Of a DNA stretch of 64,000 bases, positions 21,181 to 31,900 are shown piece after piece. Location: contig NC_072797.1 in the NCBI RefSeq assembly GCF_028583425.1, forward strand, positions 22,044,001-22,108,000, read 5' to 3'. The notes below the pieces were generated by a model. The model made no database searches. It had not been told where the DNA came from and worked only from the letters and a program-made list of their open reading frames with translations. How positions within the stretch are numbered: the stretch's first letter is position 1; each line of letters begins with the position of its first letter. Both the position numbers and the translations under genes were made by a program. Source of the stretch: Eublepharis macularius. Taxonomy: Eukaryota; Chordata; Lepidosauria; Squamata; Eublepharidae.

Positions 21181-23400
21181 TCGGGTCACTCCCAGACTGA
21201 ATCTTACTTCTGCCTTAAGCAAACCTCTGTTTCTTTGCCTCCTTCCCATTCTTCAAAATACTGAGATAATTATGCTGGCTAGGAACAGAACAATCAACAT
21301 GACACGCTTTGCACACTATAAACGGCAAAGGCTTCAAGGGACTCTTTGCCTGGAGCTGAATAGGGCACGCAGATATCTGTCACTCAGAACTGCAGATTGC
21401 TATTATCAGTTACATTTATGTGGCTTAGATGCCACTGGAAAGCTCCACGGATTGATTTGGTGGCCTCCCCCCAGCCTCCTGAAGCCCAGAATGCCCTCCC
21501 AAATGCTGCTTCTGCGGGATGGAGAATGCCAGGAACAGCATAAGGGGTGGGGGGGAGTTGGAGGTCTGTGGCAGGTGTGGGGAATCCGCAAAAATCATGC
21601 CGCCCCTTCTGTTAGCAAGAAATTTCCTCTGGATGCAACTGAAGAAAAAAAGTCCCATCCCTTTAACAGAAGCTTAATAGGGTGTTATGTACCTCCATTC
21701 CCACACATTAAGCTTCTATTCATGGGGCAGAAGTTTTCTTTCCTGCAGGCTGTTGGCAACTCTAGATCCAACCCACTGTCATGCCAAAATGCTACCTCCC
21801 CCCCCCTATTCCCATGTCATTCAAACTCATCTTCCATCACATCTTCCCCTCTCCCCACACACCCCTTCCCTCAGTTCACTGCCTCTCCGCTCTTTGCACA
21901 TTTGGATAAAATGGGAGGGGTCAAGGAGAGAAAGGGGAGCTGCCCTTCCTGAGCTCCTTGGAGGAATTATATAAGCAAATTTGTTCTCGCTGCTCCGTTT
22001 CCTCAGCCACCTAGCAGCAACTTCCTTTCGCTTCCATTCCTAAGCCCCACCTCCAGTTTCCTCTGCCCCTCCTTTGGCGTGCTACAGCCTTGGGTCTCTG
22101 GGCCCCCCAAGCCCCCTTGAGAAATCAGAGCCTACAGTACTCAGCGGAGGGCCAGGGCTGGCACGGATGGAACTCTTTGCCACTGAAACAAATACAATAT
22201 AGATGTCGATGTTGCCAAGAAAAGCAATGCCCCGGGTGACAGATATGCCAAAGTGCAGGAGGCCAGGATCTAAGCAGGTGTCGACTTTGCGGAGCAGACA
22301 TGATCGCTACTCTTTGAAATTTTTGCTATTAGGTGGATAACTGTTATAGGAACTGAAGTACCAATATAATAGAGAAAATAATTGGTAGTGCAGTACAGTT
22401 GCTTAACACCCAACTGTTCAAAATCTTTTCAAAAACTAATTTTTTCACTCATGGAGAAAAATCAAGAGCATTCTGTTCTAGCTTTCTTTGGGGGTGGGGA
22501 TGTAGCATTTGATTTTCTTAAGCTAATATTTTTCCACCTGGATCATTCCTGTTCAAGAAGGTGAGCCTGCAGGTTTCAGGCTAGACACTTTGTGAATGAG
22601 GTTTCTAAAGACAGGCATTGCTCAAAACCATTGGCATAAGTGAATGGGTTAATTTTTTTTAAACAAGGTGGCAGTTCTTGAACTGCTTGCTCTGGAGTAA
22701 ATCTATTGGAGGTAGTTAACCACCACCACCACCCCGCCAAAGACATCAAGGATTTGTTTCTATATCGTTACAGTTGTTTTGTAACCTGCTATATATATCC
22801 AGACAGATCTGTCATGGTTTCTGCTTGCAAAGGAGTTACGCACTTGGACCGGAAGCTCTGTTCTCTAATTCCAGGGGTGTATGGAGTGACTTTTGTAACC
22901 CAGTGGGGAAAGGTCTGCACATGAATAGAAGCACTTCCATTTATTATTTCATGTGCTCTCAAAGCTGAGACCCATCATACAAAATAGTTTCCAGGGCAAA
23001 GAACTGCTCAGCTCTAACTTGATTCAAGCTGTTTCTATATATACGTTGTGTGCATTTGTTCTCTCTGCATGTGTGAGAGAGAGAGAAAGAGAGAGAAATA
23101 TGATCAATGCTGACATTTACTAAAAAAGTATCAAGATGCACAGGGGCAAATGTCAGAAATGTTTGATATTTATCAGGAAATATCAAAGTCAACTAAATGC
23201 CTTCAATAAAAGTCATATATATTCCATACCATGGATGTAAATGTCAAAAAAAAAACCCTCACAAACACTGGCATAAACATTTCTGATATTTTCCACCAAG
23301 TCTCCCCAAGTCTTAATAATTACCAACAGATATCAACATTTTCAAGAGTTCTGAAGTTTACTGTTAAGATCACTTTTATGGCAGAGTTAAGATTTTAACT
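21181..23400. other. Intergenic between RXFP3 and SLC45A2
   Basis: Unique-looking, C-rich around 21.45-22.1 kb and AT-rich afterwards, with a GA run at 23074-23097 and a CAC run at 22724. The frame 21272-21952 has no family resemblance. No exon of a known neighbour was seen. TTTATT at about 22938 would be an AATAAA on the minus strand, but it is far from the SLC45A2 stop. Confidence 0.35.
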
Positions 23401-23404
23401 GAAG

Positions 23405-23675
23405 AAAAGATTGTTTCCCTCCTTCTTGCAGACTCTTCCCAGGAGAGAACTAACTAAATTCTGCCTTTGGGTGTGTGGGATACGCAAGCGGTTGACTGAG
23501 CCTCAATCATTTACTTCCCTGTTGGAGGAAGGTATCATCTCTCTGTCCCCCCTACAACCTACGCCCACAGCTCGTCACTCATCACATTGCATGTGCCCTG
23601 TTTTTAAAAATTTTACTCTTCTTTTACTGTCCAGAGCTGATTCTGCATCGAAATAAATTGATTGATTGATTGAAG
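23405..23675 (+). mobile_element. LINE 3' end with ATTG tail
   Basis: Ends 'gaaataaattgattgattga', a tandem tail typical of some non-LTR retrotransposons. The preceding 240 bp has decayed coding character only. Clade not assigned. Confidence 0.45.
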
Positions 23676-24029
23676 ACAGCAAAGTTTACCATTCTGTTTC
23701 TTAGCCTTCATATGACCCTGGATCATACCAGTACCAGGTCACCATAACTCTATATGAACCCAGCCTTAGATACAGTGTGCAACTGGAAAGCTGGGTTGGG
23801 ATGCTGGTGGGGAGATATCAATGACAAATATTCTTTTCTTCTCTTTTCAGTTTAGGAGCCATACTTGAGCTGCCTGCAGTTGTTTGTGGATTCTTGGCCA
23901 GTTTGTCTGTGCCAGACACTTAACATCAAATATTTTTAAAAGAAACTGAAAATTCAAGATGAATTCATGATTTGGGCAGGATACCAATTGGAGTTCAAAT
24001 GCAAGTTTTTAAAGCTACGCATTATTTAC

Positions 24030-24330
24030 ATCTATTTACATAAACGTTAAATAACAAGGGGGATAAGATTGTGCCCTTGCGTAACCCTGCAAGATAGTTC
24101 CCACACTGATGATAGCTGGTCTCCAATGGTAACTATTTGAGTCTGTTCCATGAGGAACGAGCTAAACCAGTCCAAGGCACATTCTAATACGTACTTCTGC
24201 CTCCAAATGTCTCAATAGGATGGCATGGTCTACTGTATCAAAGGCTGCTGATGGCTCCAGGAGGAGCAACAAAGAAGCATGGCCTTTGACTACATTCAGA
24301 GAGAGGCCAACTAAAGCCATCTCTGCCTCA
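24030..24330 (-). mobile_element. L2-like LINE reverse transcriptase fragment
   Basis: Read on the minus strand, the segment at about 24250-24190 gives 'FDTVDHAILLRHLE', the well-known reverse transcriptase block (FDTVDHxILLxxLE) of L2/Jockey-like LINEs. The region around 24120-24060 corresponds to the next conserved block. Degraded and short. Confidence 0.65.
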
Positions 24331-24429
24331 TACCCTGGCCAGAGTTATCCAAGAAGACCTGCAGTTGGTCTGCTTCTGCTCTCTCAATCACTTTGCCTAG
24401 AAAGGGCAGAGTAGAGACTGGGTGACAAC

Positions 24430-25700
24430 TGGCCACATCATTTTTGTCTAGGGATTTTTCTAACTTGTGGGCAGATAATTGCTTCTTTGAATGGCTGTGG
24501 GAAGGTGCCTGGAGTTAGTGATTACGTTTATGATAGGTATTAAGGGTTCGTTGATGCGGTCCTTATGTGATCCTTGCCAAGATGGGCAAAGGCCCCGTGC
24601 ACAAGTAGTTACCTTCCCAGATGATGATGATAAATCCTTTGATATGGGATGGCTGACCCTCAAATTTCACAGAAATTTAGAACCGGGTGTGTATCTATCT
24701 ACACCATAAATTTATATTGGATTTCATATCAGTTTAAGTGTTATGGCTTCATCAAAGAATCCAGGGAGATGAGGTGGAAAATTATTAGAAAAGGGACACA
24801 GCGAAGGTATGTTTCGATCCAGCAGTGGGCCACTGGCCAATTTCCACTTAAAGCTCACTAGTTAAAAAAAAATGCTGGAGGAGGAATATCAAGGTTTGAT
24901 CCAGCAAGGCACTTCTTATAGAACATGAGCTCTAGGACAGTGAACACAGAATAAATACAGCTTGACTGTTTAGAGAACCTGAGCATATACTTTTGCGTTG
25001 GAAATTTAAAACACTCTGGGATTCTAGTTAAAAAATGAAGTGGATTATATAAACTGATTAGCTGAGCACCTTGAGAGAGTTCCTTAGCCCTCCTTCTTAT
25101 GTTCTACTGAGAGGGAAAGGGACTTCTTAAAAACTGGCTTAAATTAGTGTTTGTAGATAGAGCTGGCCAGTTCATTAGGCAGACCTTGGTGGTTGCCTAG
25201 AGCAGGACAAATGAGATATGAAAAGAAGCTCAAGGTAGGTCCCAGCTGGGGCCAGATCAGCAGCAGCCAATGTCAGACCAGGGTGGTGCCATCAGCCCCA
25301 GCACTCCCACTTGGGTACGCTGCATGATCAATGGTGGCACTGGAGGCCAGGGCGTGCTCACCCAGTCCAAGTCCCCCAGCCCCAGTTTGCCCCAGCCTCA
25401 CCTCCCTGGTAGAGGGAGGGAGGAAGAACAGCAACCACCAGTTTACCTGCCCAGCTCTGCACACACCTGGATCACAGTGGTTGGTGCCAAAGTCATGGGT
25501 CATCTAGGGCTCCCCAAACCCTGACCCTATACCCTAAACCTTTTTGGAAGAATTAATGCCCTGAAATTGTACTGGCACCGACCAGTAAAATAAAGAAGAT
25601 GTTGTGTCAAAGACCCGTGTAGACACAGCCCCATCTTTCCATCACCATCGAACAAAAGGGTCCTCCATTTGAGAAATGCAACCATTTTCTTCCAAGTGCT
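24430..25700. other. Downstream flank of SLC45A2, likely includes its 3' UTR
   Basis: Downstream of SLC45A2 on the minus strand. No strong polyadenylation signal is visible within the first kilobase beyond the stop at 25703. The AATAAA that overlaps the stop codon itself (25704-25709) is too early to be the one used. A C-rich block spans 25280-25520. Confidence 0.3.
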
Positions 25701-25702
25701 CG

Positions 25703-25927
25703 CTATTTATTGCTTTCTTCCACGTAGCGCACAAAGAATGCCACAAAGCAGCAGCCGAACAAAGCGATGGCAGAGGCAGAGATCACAACCACCACTACAC
25801 TGCCCGCGGCACTGACCAGGAAGCCCAGCCCCACCCCGACGATGATCTGGGCCAGCTGGACCATGCACGTGAGGGCAGCACAGTCGATTCCCTTTCCTCG
25901 GCCACCCTCCGAAGCTTCACTCTGATT
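25703..25927 (-). CDS. SLC45A2: SLC45A2 coding exon 7 (terminal)
   Basis: 225 bp including the TAG stop; acceptor TTTCAG. Codes residues 475-548: a short hydrophilic linker ([15 protein letters not shown]), then the last two helices ([18 protein letters not shown] and [17 protein letters not shown]) and [10 protein letters not shown]. The linker is about six residues shorter than in human, and the C-terminus has five extra residues after RYV. Confidence 0.95.
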   Translation of the reverse strand, partial: NQSEASEGGRGKGIDCAALTCMVQLAQIIVGVGLGFLVSAAGSVVVVVISASAIALFGCCFVAFFVRYVEESNK

Positions 25928-28900
25928 CTGAAAGGGAAACACAAAAGGGAAACGGAGATCAAGTCACAGGAGGCACAACCAATCATTTAAGGAGTTCTGT
26001 GCTTAGCTGATCATTTTCTCGCAGGCTGGCCTCTGTCATTCAAATACTGCACCATCTTGCTGAACAAGCATCCCAATTTTTTATCCTGGTCAGTACATGA
26101 TTCACCTGGGCCGATTCCAGACGGCCCTCCCCATCCTGAAACGTCGTGCGTCATCGCACGGAAAACGCAAAATATCGCGTTTTCTTGCACGAGTTTTGCA
26201 CGTGGTCGCGCAAAACTCGCGCGAGAAAATGCGATATTTCGCGTTTTCCGTGCTACAACGTGCGACGTTTTGGGATGGGGAAGGCCGTCTGGAATTGGCC
26301 CTGCAGAAGCCTTTTTGGAGGGCTCCAGGAGGGAGACTGAGAGGCCCTCCCATCTTTGTTTCACAGTCATGGGCTTTCGGAGCATGAATTTTGGAATAAA
26401 ATTGTACTCGAGATGCTATTTCCTATCACTTCTACAACCCAATTAATACACATGTTCATTTATTTATTTGGGCTTGTATCTCTAACTAACAGCAATTACT
26501 AGGGCGCACCTTCCTTTAAGAATGGGGAGAAAATGACACACCACATACATGGACCTAATAAGGGAAAGGGAGAAAGGCACATAAAGTAAAACAGAATCTT
26601 AAAATACTCAACCTAACAAGACCTAAAAAAAAGCCCTGAACATAGTTATAGTGCAATCTTACACAGAGTTATTCCAGTCTAATCCCAATGACGTCAGTGG
26701 GCTTAGACTGGAGTAACTCTGCACAGGATTGCACTGGGAGTAACGTAAGTCAGTTGAAGTCAATAGGCTCAGTCAGGTGTAACTGTTTAGGATGATCGTA
26801 GTGCTATTTATTTTACAAAATTAATATCCCACCTTTCTGCCCAATCAGGGCCACCAAAGCAATTAATAATTAAAAGCAAAATATAATTAAACACATCATA
26901 AAAATCTATATAATAAGACTTAAAAGCTGTCTTTGTATATTAGATTAATAGAATCATAGGGTTGGAAGGTACCTCCAGGGTCATCTAGTCCAACCCCCTG
27001 CACAGACCAGGAAATTCACAACTACCTCCCCCGCACACACCCCAGTGACCCCTGCCCCATGCCCAGAAGATGGCAAAACACCTCCAGGATCCCTAGCCAA
27101 ACTGGCCTGCAGAAAATGCTTCCTGGCCCCGAAGTGGTGATCAGCATTACCCTAGGAGTGTATGCAGGGCCGGCGCGCCCATGGAGGCCAGGTAGGCGGT
27201 GGCCTCGGGCGCGCGGGCACTGGAGGGGCGCTGGAGGGGGTGTTGGGGGCAGGGCCGCCTGTAGCTACTGCTGCAGCCAGCCAGCCAGCCAGCCCCTTGC
27301 TGCCGCCGCCGCCGCCACACACCTCAGCCGGGCGCAGCCTCTGTGTGCCGTTCGAGCAGCAGCTTGCGGCTTCTGCGCCCAGCTGGGGCGCGCGGCGGCG
27401 GCAGCACGGAGCTGGCTGGCTGGCTGCAGCAGCAGCTGTAGCCAGCCACCCCAGTTCAGCTGCGCGCTCCTCCGCCCCAGCCGGGTGCAGAAGCTGTGAG
27501 CTGCTGCTGGGGCGGCGCACGGAGCAGCCTCCGCGCGCCGCTACAGCAGCAGCCCGCAGCTTCTGCACTCGGCTGGGGCATGTGGCGGCGGCGGCGGCAC
27601 GGGGCTGCCTGGCTGGCTGCAGCTACTGCTGCAGCCAGCCATGCCAGCTCAGCTGCGCGCTCCTCCGCCCCAGCCGAACGCAGAAGCTGTGAGCTGCTGC
27701 TGGGGCAGCGCACGGGTCAGCCTCCACGCGCTGCTCCAGCAGCAGCCCGCAGCTTCTGCGCTCGGTGGTCCGCGCGCAGCCCAGCCCCCCTGTGGTGCGT
27801 GATGACGTCTGCGATGACGTCATCACGCCTCCCGTGGGGCGCGTGCGCGCCCGCCGCCGCAGGCGCTGAAACCTCTGGCGCCGGCCCTGAGTGTATGAAG
27901 GGGTCATGAGAACTAAGCACTGATGAAACCCTTCCTGCCCTCCCTCTCATGATCTGCCTAAGTTCACAGAATCAGCATTGCTGTCAGATGGCCATATAGC
28001 TACTGCTTAAAAACCTCCAAAGAAGAAGAGCCCACTGCTTAGGGTCTACATCCTAACCTGGATGACCCAGGCTACCCCAATCTCATCAGATCCTGATTGC
28101 TAAGCAGGGTTGGCCCTGGTTAGTACTTGGATGGGAGACCACCAAGAAAGCTCACGGTTGCTGTGCAGAGGGAGGCAATAGTATGCTAGCTCTGCTCGTC
28201 TCTTGCCTTGAAAACCCCATGAGGGGTTGCCGTAAGTTGGCTGCAACTTGACGGCACTTCCCACCACCATTCTCTGGCAAAGTCAGGTTTTTTGCAGTGT
28301 GAAATGGTCCAAAGAAACCCAGTGTTCAGTGTTCCCTGGATGAGTGGCCATACATCAATGGTTTGGGTTTTTTTTTTTGCTATTATCTGTCATTTGTGGC
28401 TGATTTGAGTGTTTTATTTTTCTACAAAATGGAAATGTTAGTCTAGGACACTTGACTGAAGGGTCTTCCGAGGAGGGAAATTCACGTTCAGCAGGAAACC
28501 AGAGTGCTTTGTGAATTATAAATGTTTAACATTGCAAGGTCAATGTTTTATACTCTACTAAAGTGCTTATTTTCCCCAGAAAAGGCTCTTTGATGGCCTT
28601 GGCATTCTCCTAATGAATCTACGGACCCATGAGTAACTTTTTTTTTCCTGTGCAAACTTTACCAGAGGAAGTTTGAGGTGAAAAGCTTTTCTATAAATAT
28701 CAGAGTTGGCCAAACCAATTGTATCAGCAGCAAAGCCAAAGCAATTAGTTCTCTTTCGGGTGACATCCTTTGAAATATAGATACCAGATTTCTACTCGAG
28801 CATCTCACAGTCCTTTTTAGCCTCCCTCAAAATTGAACAATCTTGAGAGAGTTCTGCTCTTTAGATTCCTCTGATTGTGCTAACCAGACTAATGTGGAAG

Positions 28901-31900
28901 ATGGAGCTGGGCTTACTGCCTGACCTTTTCTCAGGTGAAGGCCCATCCCAAAATTCAACCTGACTTGCATTACAAACACCTGCCGAGCCAGGCTGTTTAA
29001 CCCAATAAAATTAACCGTCGGTGGAATTAAGCTAAGGTTGGAGAAACATTTTGTCTCATTCTTTGGATTACGTTGCAATAGATAAAAGCACAAAGTTTTG
29101 ACTGCAAAGGAAGATTTATTACAATCAATAGAGTGTCTCAATATGTCCTGAGACGTATCCAGGTCCTCCACAGGGTTATTTAAATCCAAAATCAGATTTA
29201 AACTATGTTTCATGGCATCACACTCATTATTAAGCTTAACTTCCAATGAAATCCACTCTCATACTGCAGTTTCATCTTGGGGGGCAGGGCAGGACCACGG
29301 AAGGGAGAGCCTATGCTTGGCATACAGAAGGTCTTGGGTTCAATACTGAGTCCAAAAAAATTCAGGTAGCCGTTGTTGGGAAAGGCTTCTGTGTGAAGTT
29401 TCCTGTCTGGAGTTTTGTGGCCAGTTAGTCGATGATATCAGCCTTGGTGGGCCAATAGTCTAAAGGGAGGTCATAAAATGACAGCCTTCTGTTGCCCATC
29501 GACTTGGTTGCTTGAGCTTGGCACACATCTAATAGAAGACTACCTTGGATGGTCTTAGAGCCAAGCTACAAGGGACGCCTGATACAGGCTGGACACTTGC
29601 CAGCTTCCCTCAAGTTTTGATGGGAAATGTAGGCAGCTTGGCGGAATGTTGGACAAGTGACAGCTGAAAAGTCCATTGGACAGCAGTCAGAGAGCCAAGC
29701 TGCAAGACCAGGACGCCTACATTTCCCATCAAAACTTGAGGGAAGCTGACAAGTGTCCAACCTGTGTCAGGCGTCACTTGTAGTTTGGCTCTTAAAGGCC
29801 ACGCTAAGGAGGAAGTAAACTGTAAAGCAAGAAGGAGCAACTTGTGCACAGTAAGAGGATTCCCCTCCCGGGGGAGTTCCTGCCCTCTTCTGCAGAGAAA
29901 TTTCTGTATTATTTGAAACTAGATCTGCTTCCCAGCCCATGGCTCCCACATTACGTAAGATAACCAGATCCTAACCAGATTTTTAGCTGATACAGGTAAG
30001 AGAACCTTTTATTTGATGTTGTGATCTCCTGAATTGCAATTCCTAAATTATCAGTCAGGGAAGACAGCAGCAGGTTGAGATACATGATCCAGACGTGTCC
30101 CAAGCCATCACAAAACGCGAAAGAAAGAGGCAAAGCGGCTTTGTCAATGCCCGTCCCAAATGGTACCAACCATGTATTTTCCCCTGAGACTAACAGTGCA
30201 ATTCTAAGCAGCATTACTCCAGTCTAAGCCCATTGATTTCAATGGGCTTAGACTGGAGTAATGCTACTTAGGATTGCTCAGTAAAAACCATTTATGCATT
30301 AAACAACTCGGGCTTTCTACACATTAGTATTAAAGAGCGAGACCTTGGCTGGGGTGTTTCATCCTTTTGTTAGATAGTGTTGCTCCCACCCTGCATGGAG
30401 ATAGGACAGATGGGGAGTCTGAACAAGGATCCTACAGCAAAGAACATGTTGAATTTATATACAACAAAAACAATATGAATTGCCAGCATTGGTTCCTTCT
30501 AACTTACCTCTTCCTCCCTGTGATATTCCGCAATGAGGTGGAATGGTACAGTATATAATGTGCTGGACATTACGCCAAAGAGGGAACACAGAGCCAGAGT
30601 AGAATAGATTTGGGGGAAGAGTCCAATAAACCCAGTGCCTAGTCCAAAAAGCAGATATCCAATGAAATAAAGTCCCTTTAATCCTATATAAGGTAGAAGG
30701 GCTTTCTGCAAATCTGTTAAGGGGGGAAAATGGGGAAAGAGAGGATTTTGTTTTTAAAGGTAGCCATTTTAACAACAACAACATTCGATTTATATATCAC
30801 CCTTCAGGACAACTTAATGCCCACTCAGAGCGGTTTACAAAGTATGTTATTATTATCCCCACAACAATCACCCTGTGAGGTGGGTGGGGCTGAGAGAGCT
30901 CTGAGAGAGCTGTGACTGACCCAAGGTCACCCAGCTGGCTTTAACTACAGTTACAGTGTGGCATGTTCCACAACTTTGAAATTTTTTTTCTTTTTCCTTA
31001 CAAGTGAAATTCTGTGATTTTTCAACGCAAATTGATCGATTGATTGGTCTGATTTGCATCCAGTTGTTTCTGTGAAGAACTCAGAGTTATTATTTTATAT
31101 ATCGCTCCCCAAGACTCTTGGAGGTATGGTGAAAATGAAATACTGCCCTCAAGTCATACTTAACTTATGGCGACCCCCACCCCCAACCCCGATGGGGTTT
31201 TTCATGGCAAGAGACTAACAGGGGTGGTTTGCCATTGCCTGCCTCTGCAACCCTGGTCTTCATCGGAGGTCTCCCATCCAGTTATAGCTCTCCTGGGCTA
31301 TATGGTACCAGCCTCCAAAGACATCTTTTTTCAGTAATCAGAATTTTCAAGGCAATAATCCTAGTCTATTTTCAGACTATTTGCTTGGCCTTACCATTCC
31401 TATGAACAGATGAATGTGCCTTATTCTGAGTCAGACAATTGATTCTTCTAGCCATAAGAACGTAAGAAGCACCCTCCTGGATCAGGCCAGTGATCCATCT
31501 AGACCAGTATCCTGTTTCACACAGCAGCCAGTCAGTTGCCTTGGATGGTCAAAAACATAGGGCGCCGTGGCCAGGCCTTCCCCTGATGTTGCCTCCTAGC
31601 TCGGGCTCTCAGAAGTTCCTTTTACTCACTGCGGCTAGCAGCCATTGATGGCCCCAAGCTTGCCAGCCTCCAGGTGATAGCTGGAGATTTTGCGGAATTA
31701 TAGCTGATCTCCAGGCAATAGAGATTAGTTCCCCTGGAGAAAATGGCTGCTTTGAAGGGTGAACTCTATAGAATTACACTCCACTGAGGTCCCTCCCCTC
31801 CCAAAACCCCACCCTCTTCAGGCTCCACCCCCAAAATCTCCAGGAATTTCCCAACCTGGACCTCGCAACCCTAGATGGACCTATTCTCCATGAATTTGTC

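Larger units (their letters stand above)
25928..30507 (-). other. SLC45A2 intron 6 (4.6 kb)
   Basis: Holds a CpG-rich fold-back MITE, a CR1 remnant split by a GC-rich hAT element, a 5S SINE, a family B SINE, a fold-back MITE at 29.56 kb and two short palindromic repeats. The frame 28827-29246 on the gene strand is unidentified and has no splice context. Confidence 0.8.

Noticed and set aside
25540-25565. Telomere-like 'accctataccctaaacc'
   Set aside because: Too short and imperfect to be an interstitial telomeric repeat.
25704-25709. AATAAA overlapping the SLC45A2 stop codon as the polyadenylation signal
   Set aside because: It would leave almost no 3' UTR; overlap with AGC AAT AAA TAG is coincidental.
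27059-27950. Several long Ala/Ser/Pro-rich open frames on both strands
   Set aside because: They lie inside a GC-rich hAT element with exact target duplication; open frames on both strands follow from base composition and tandem units.
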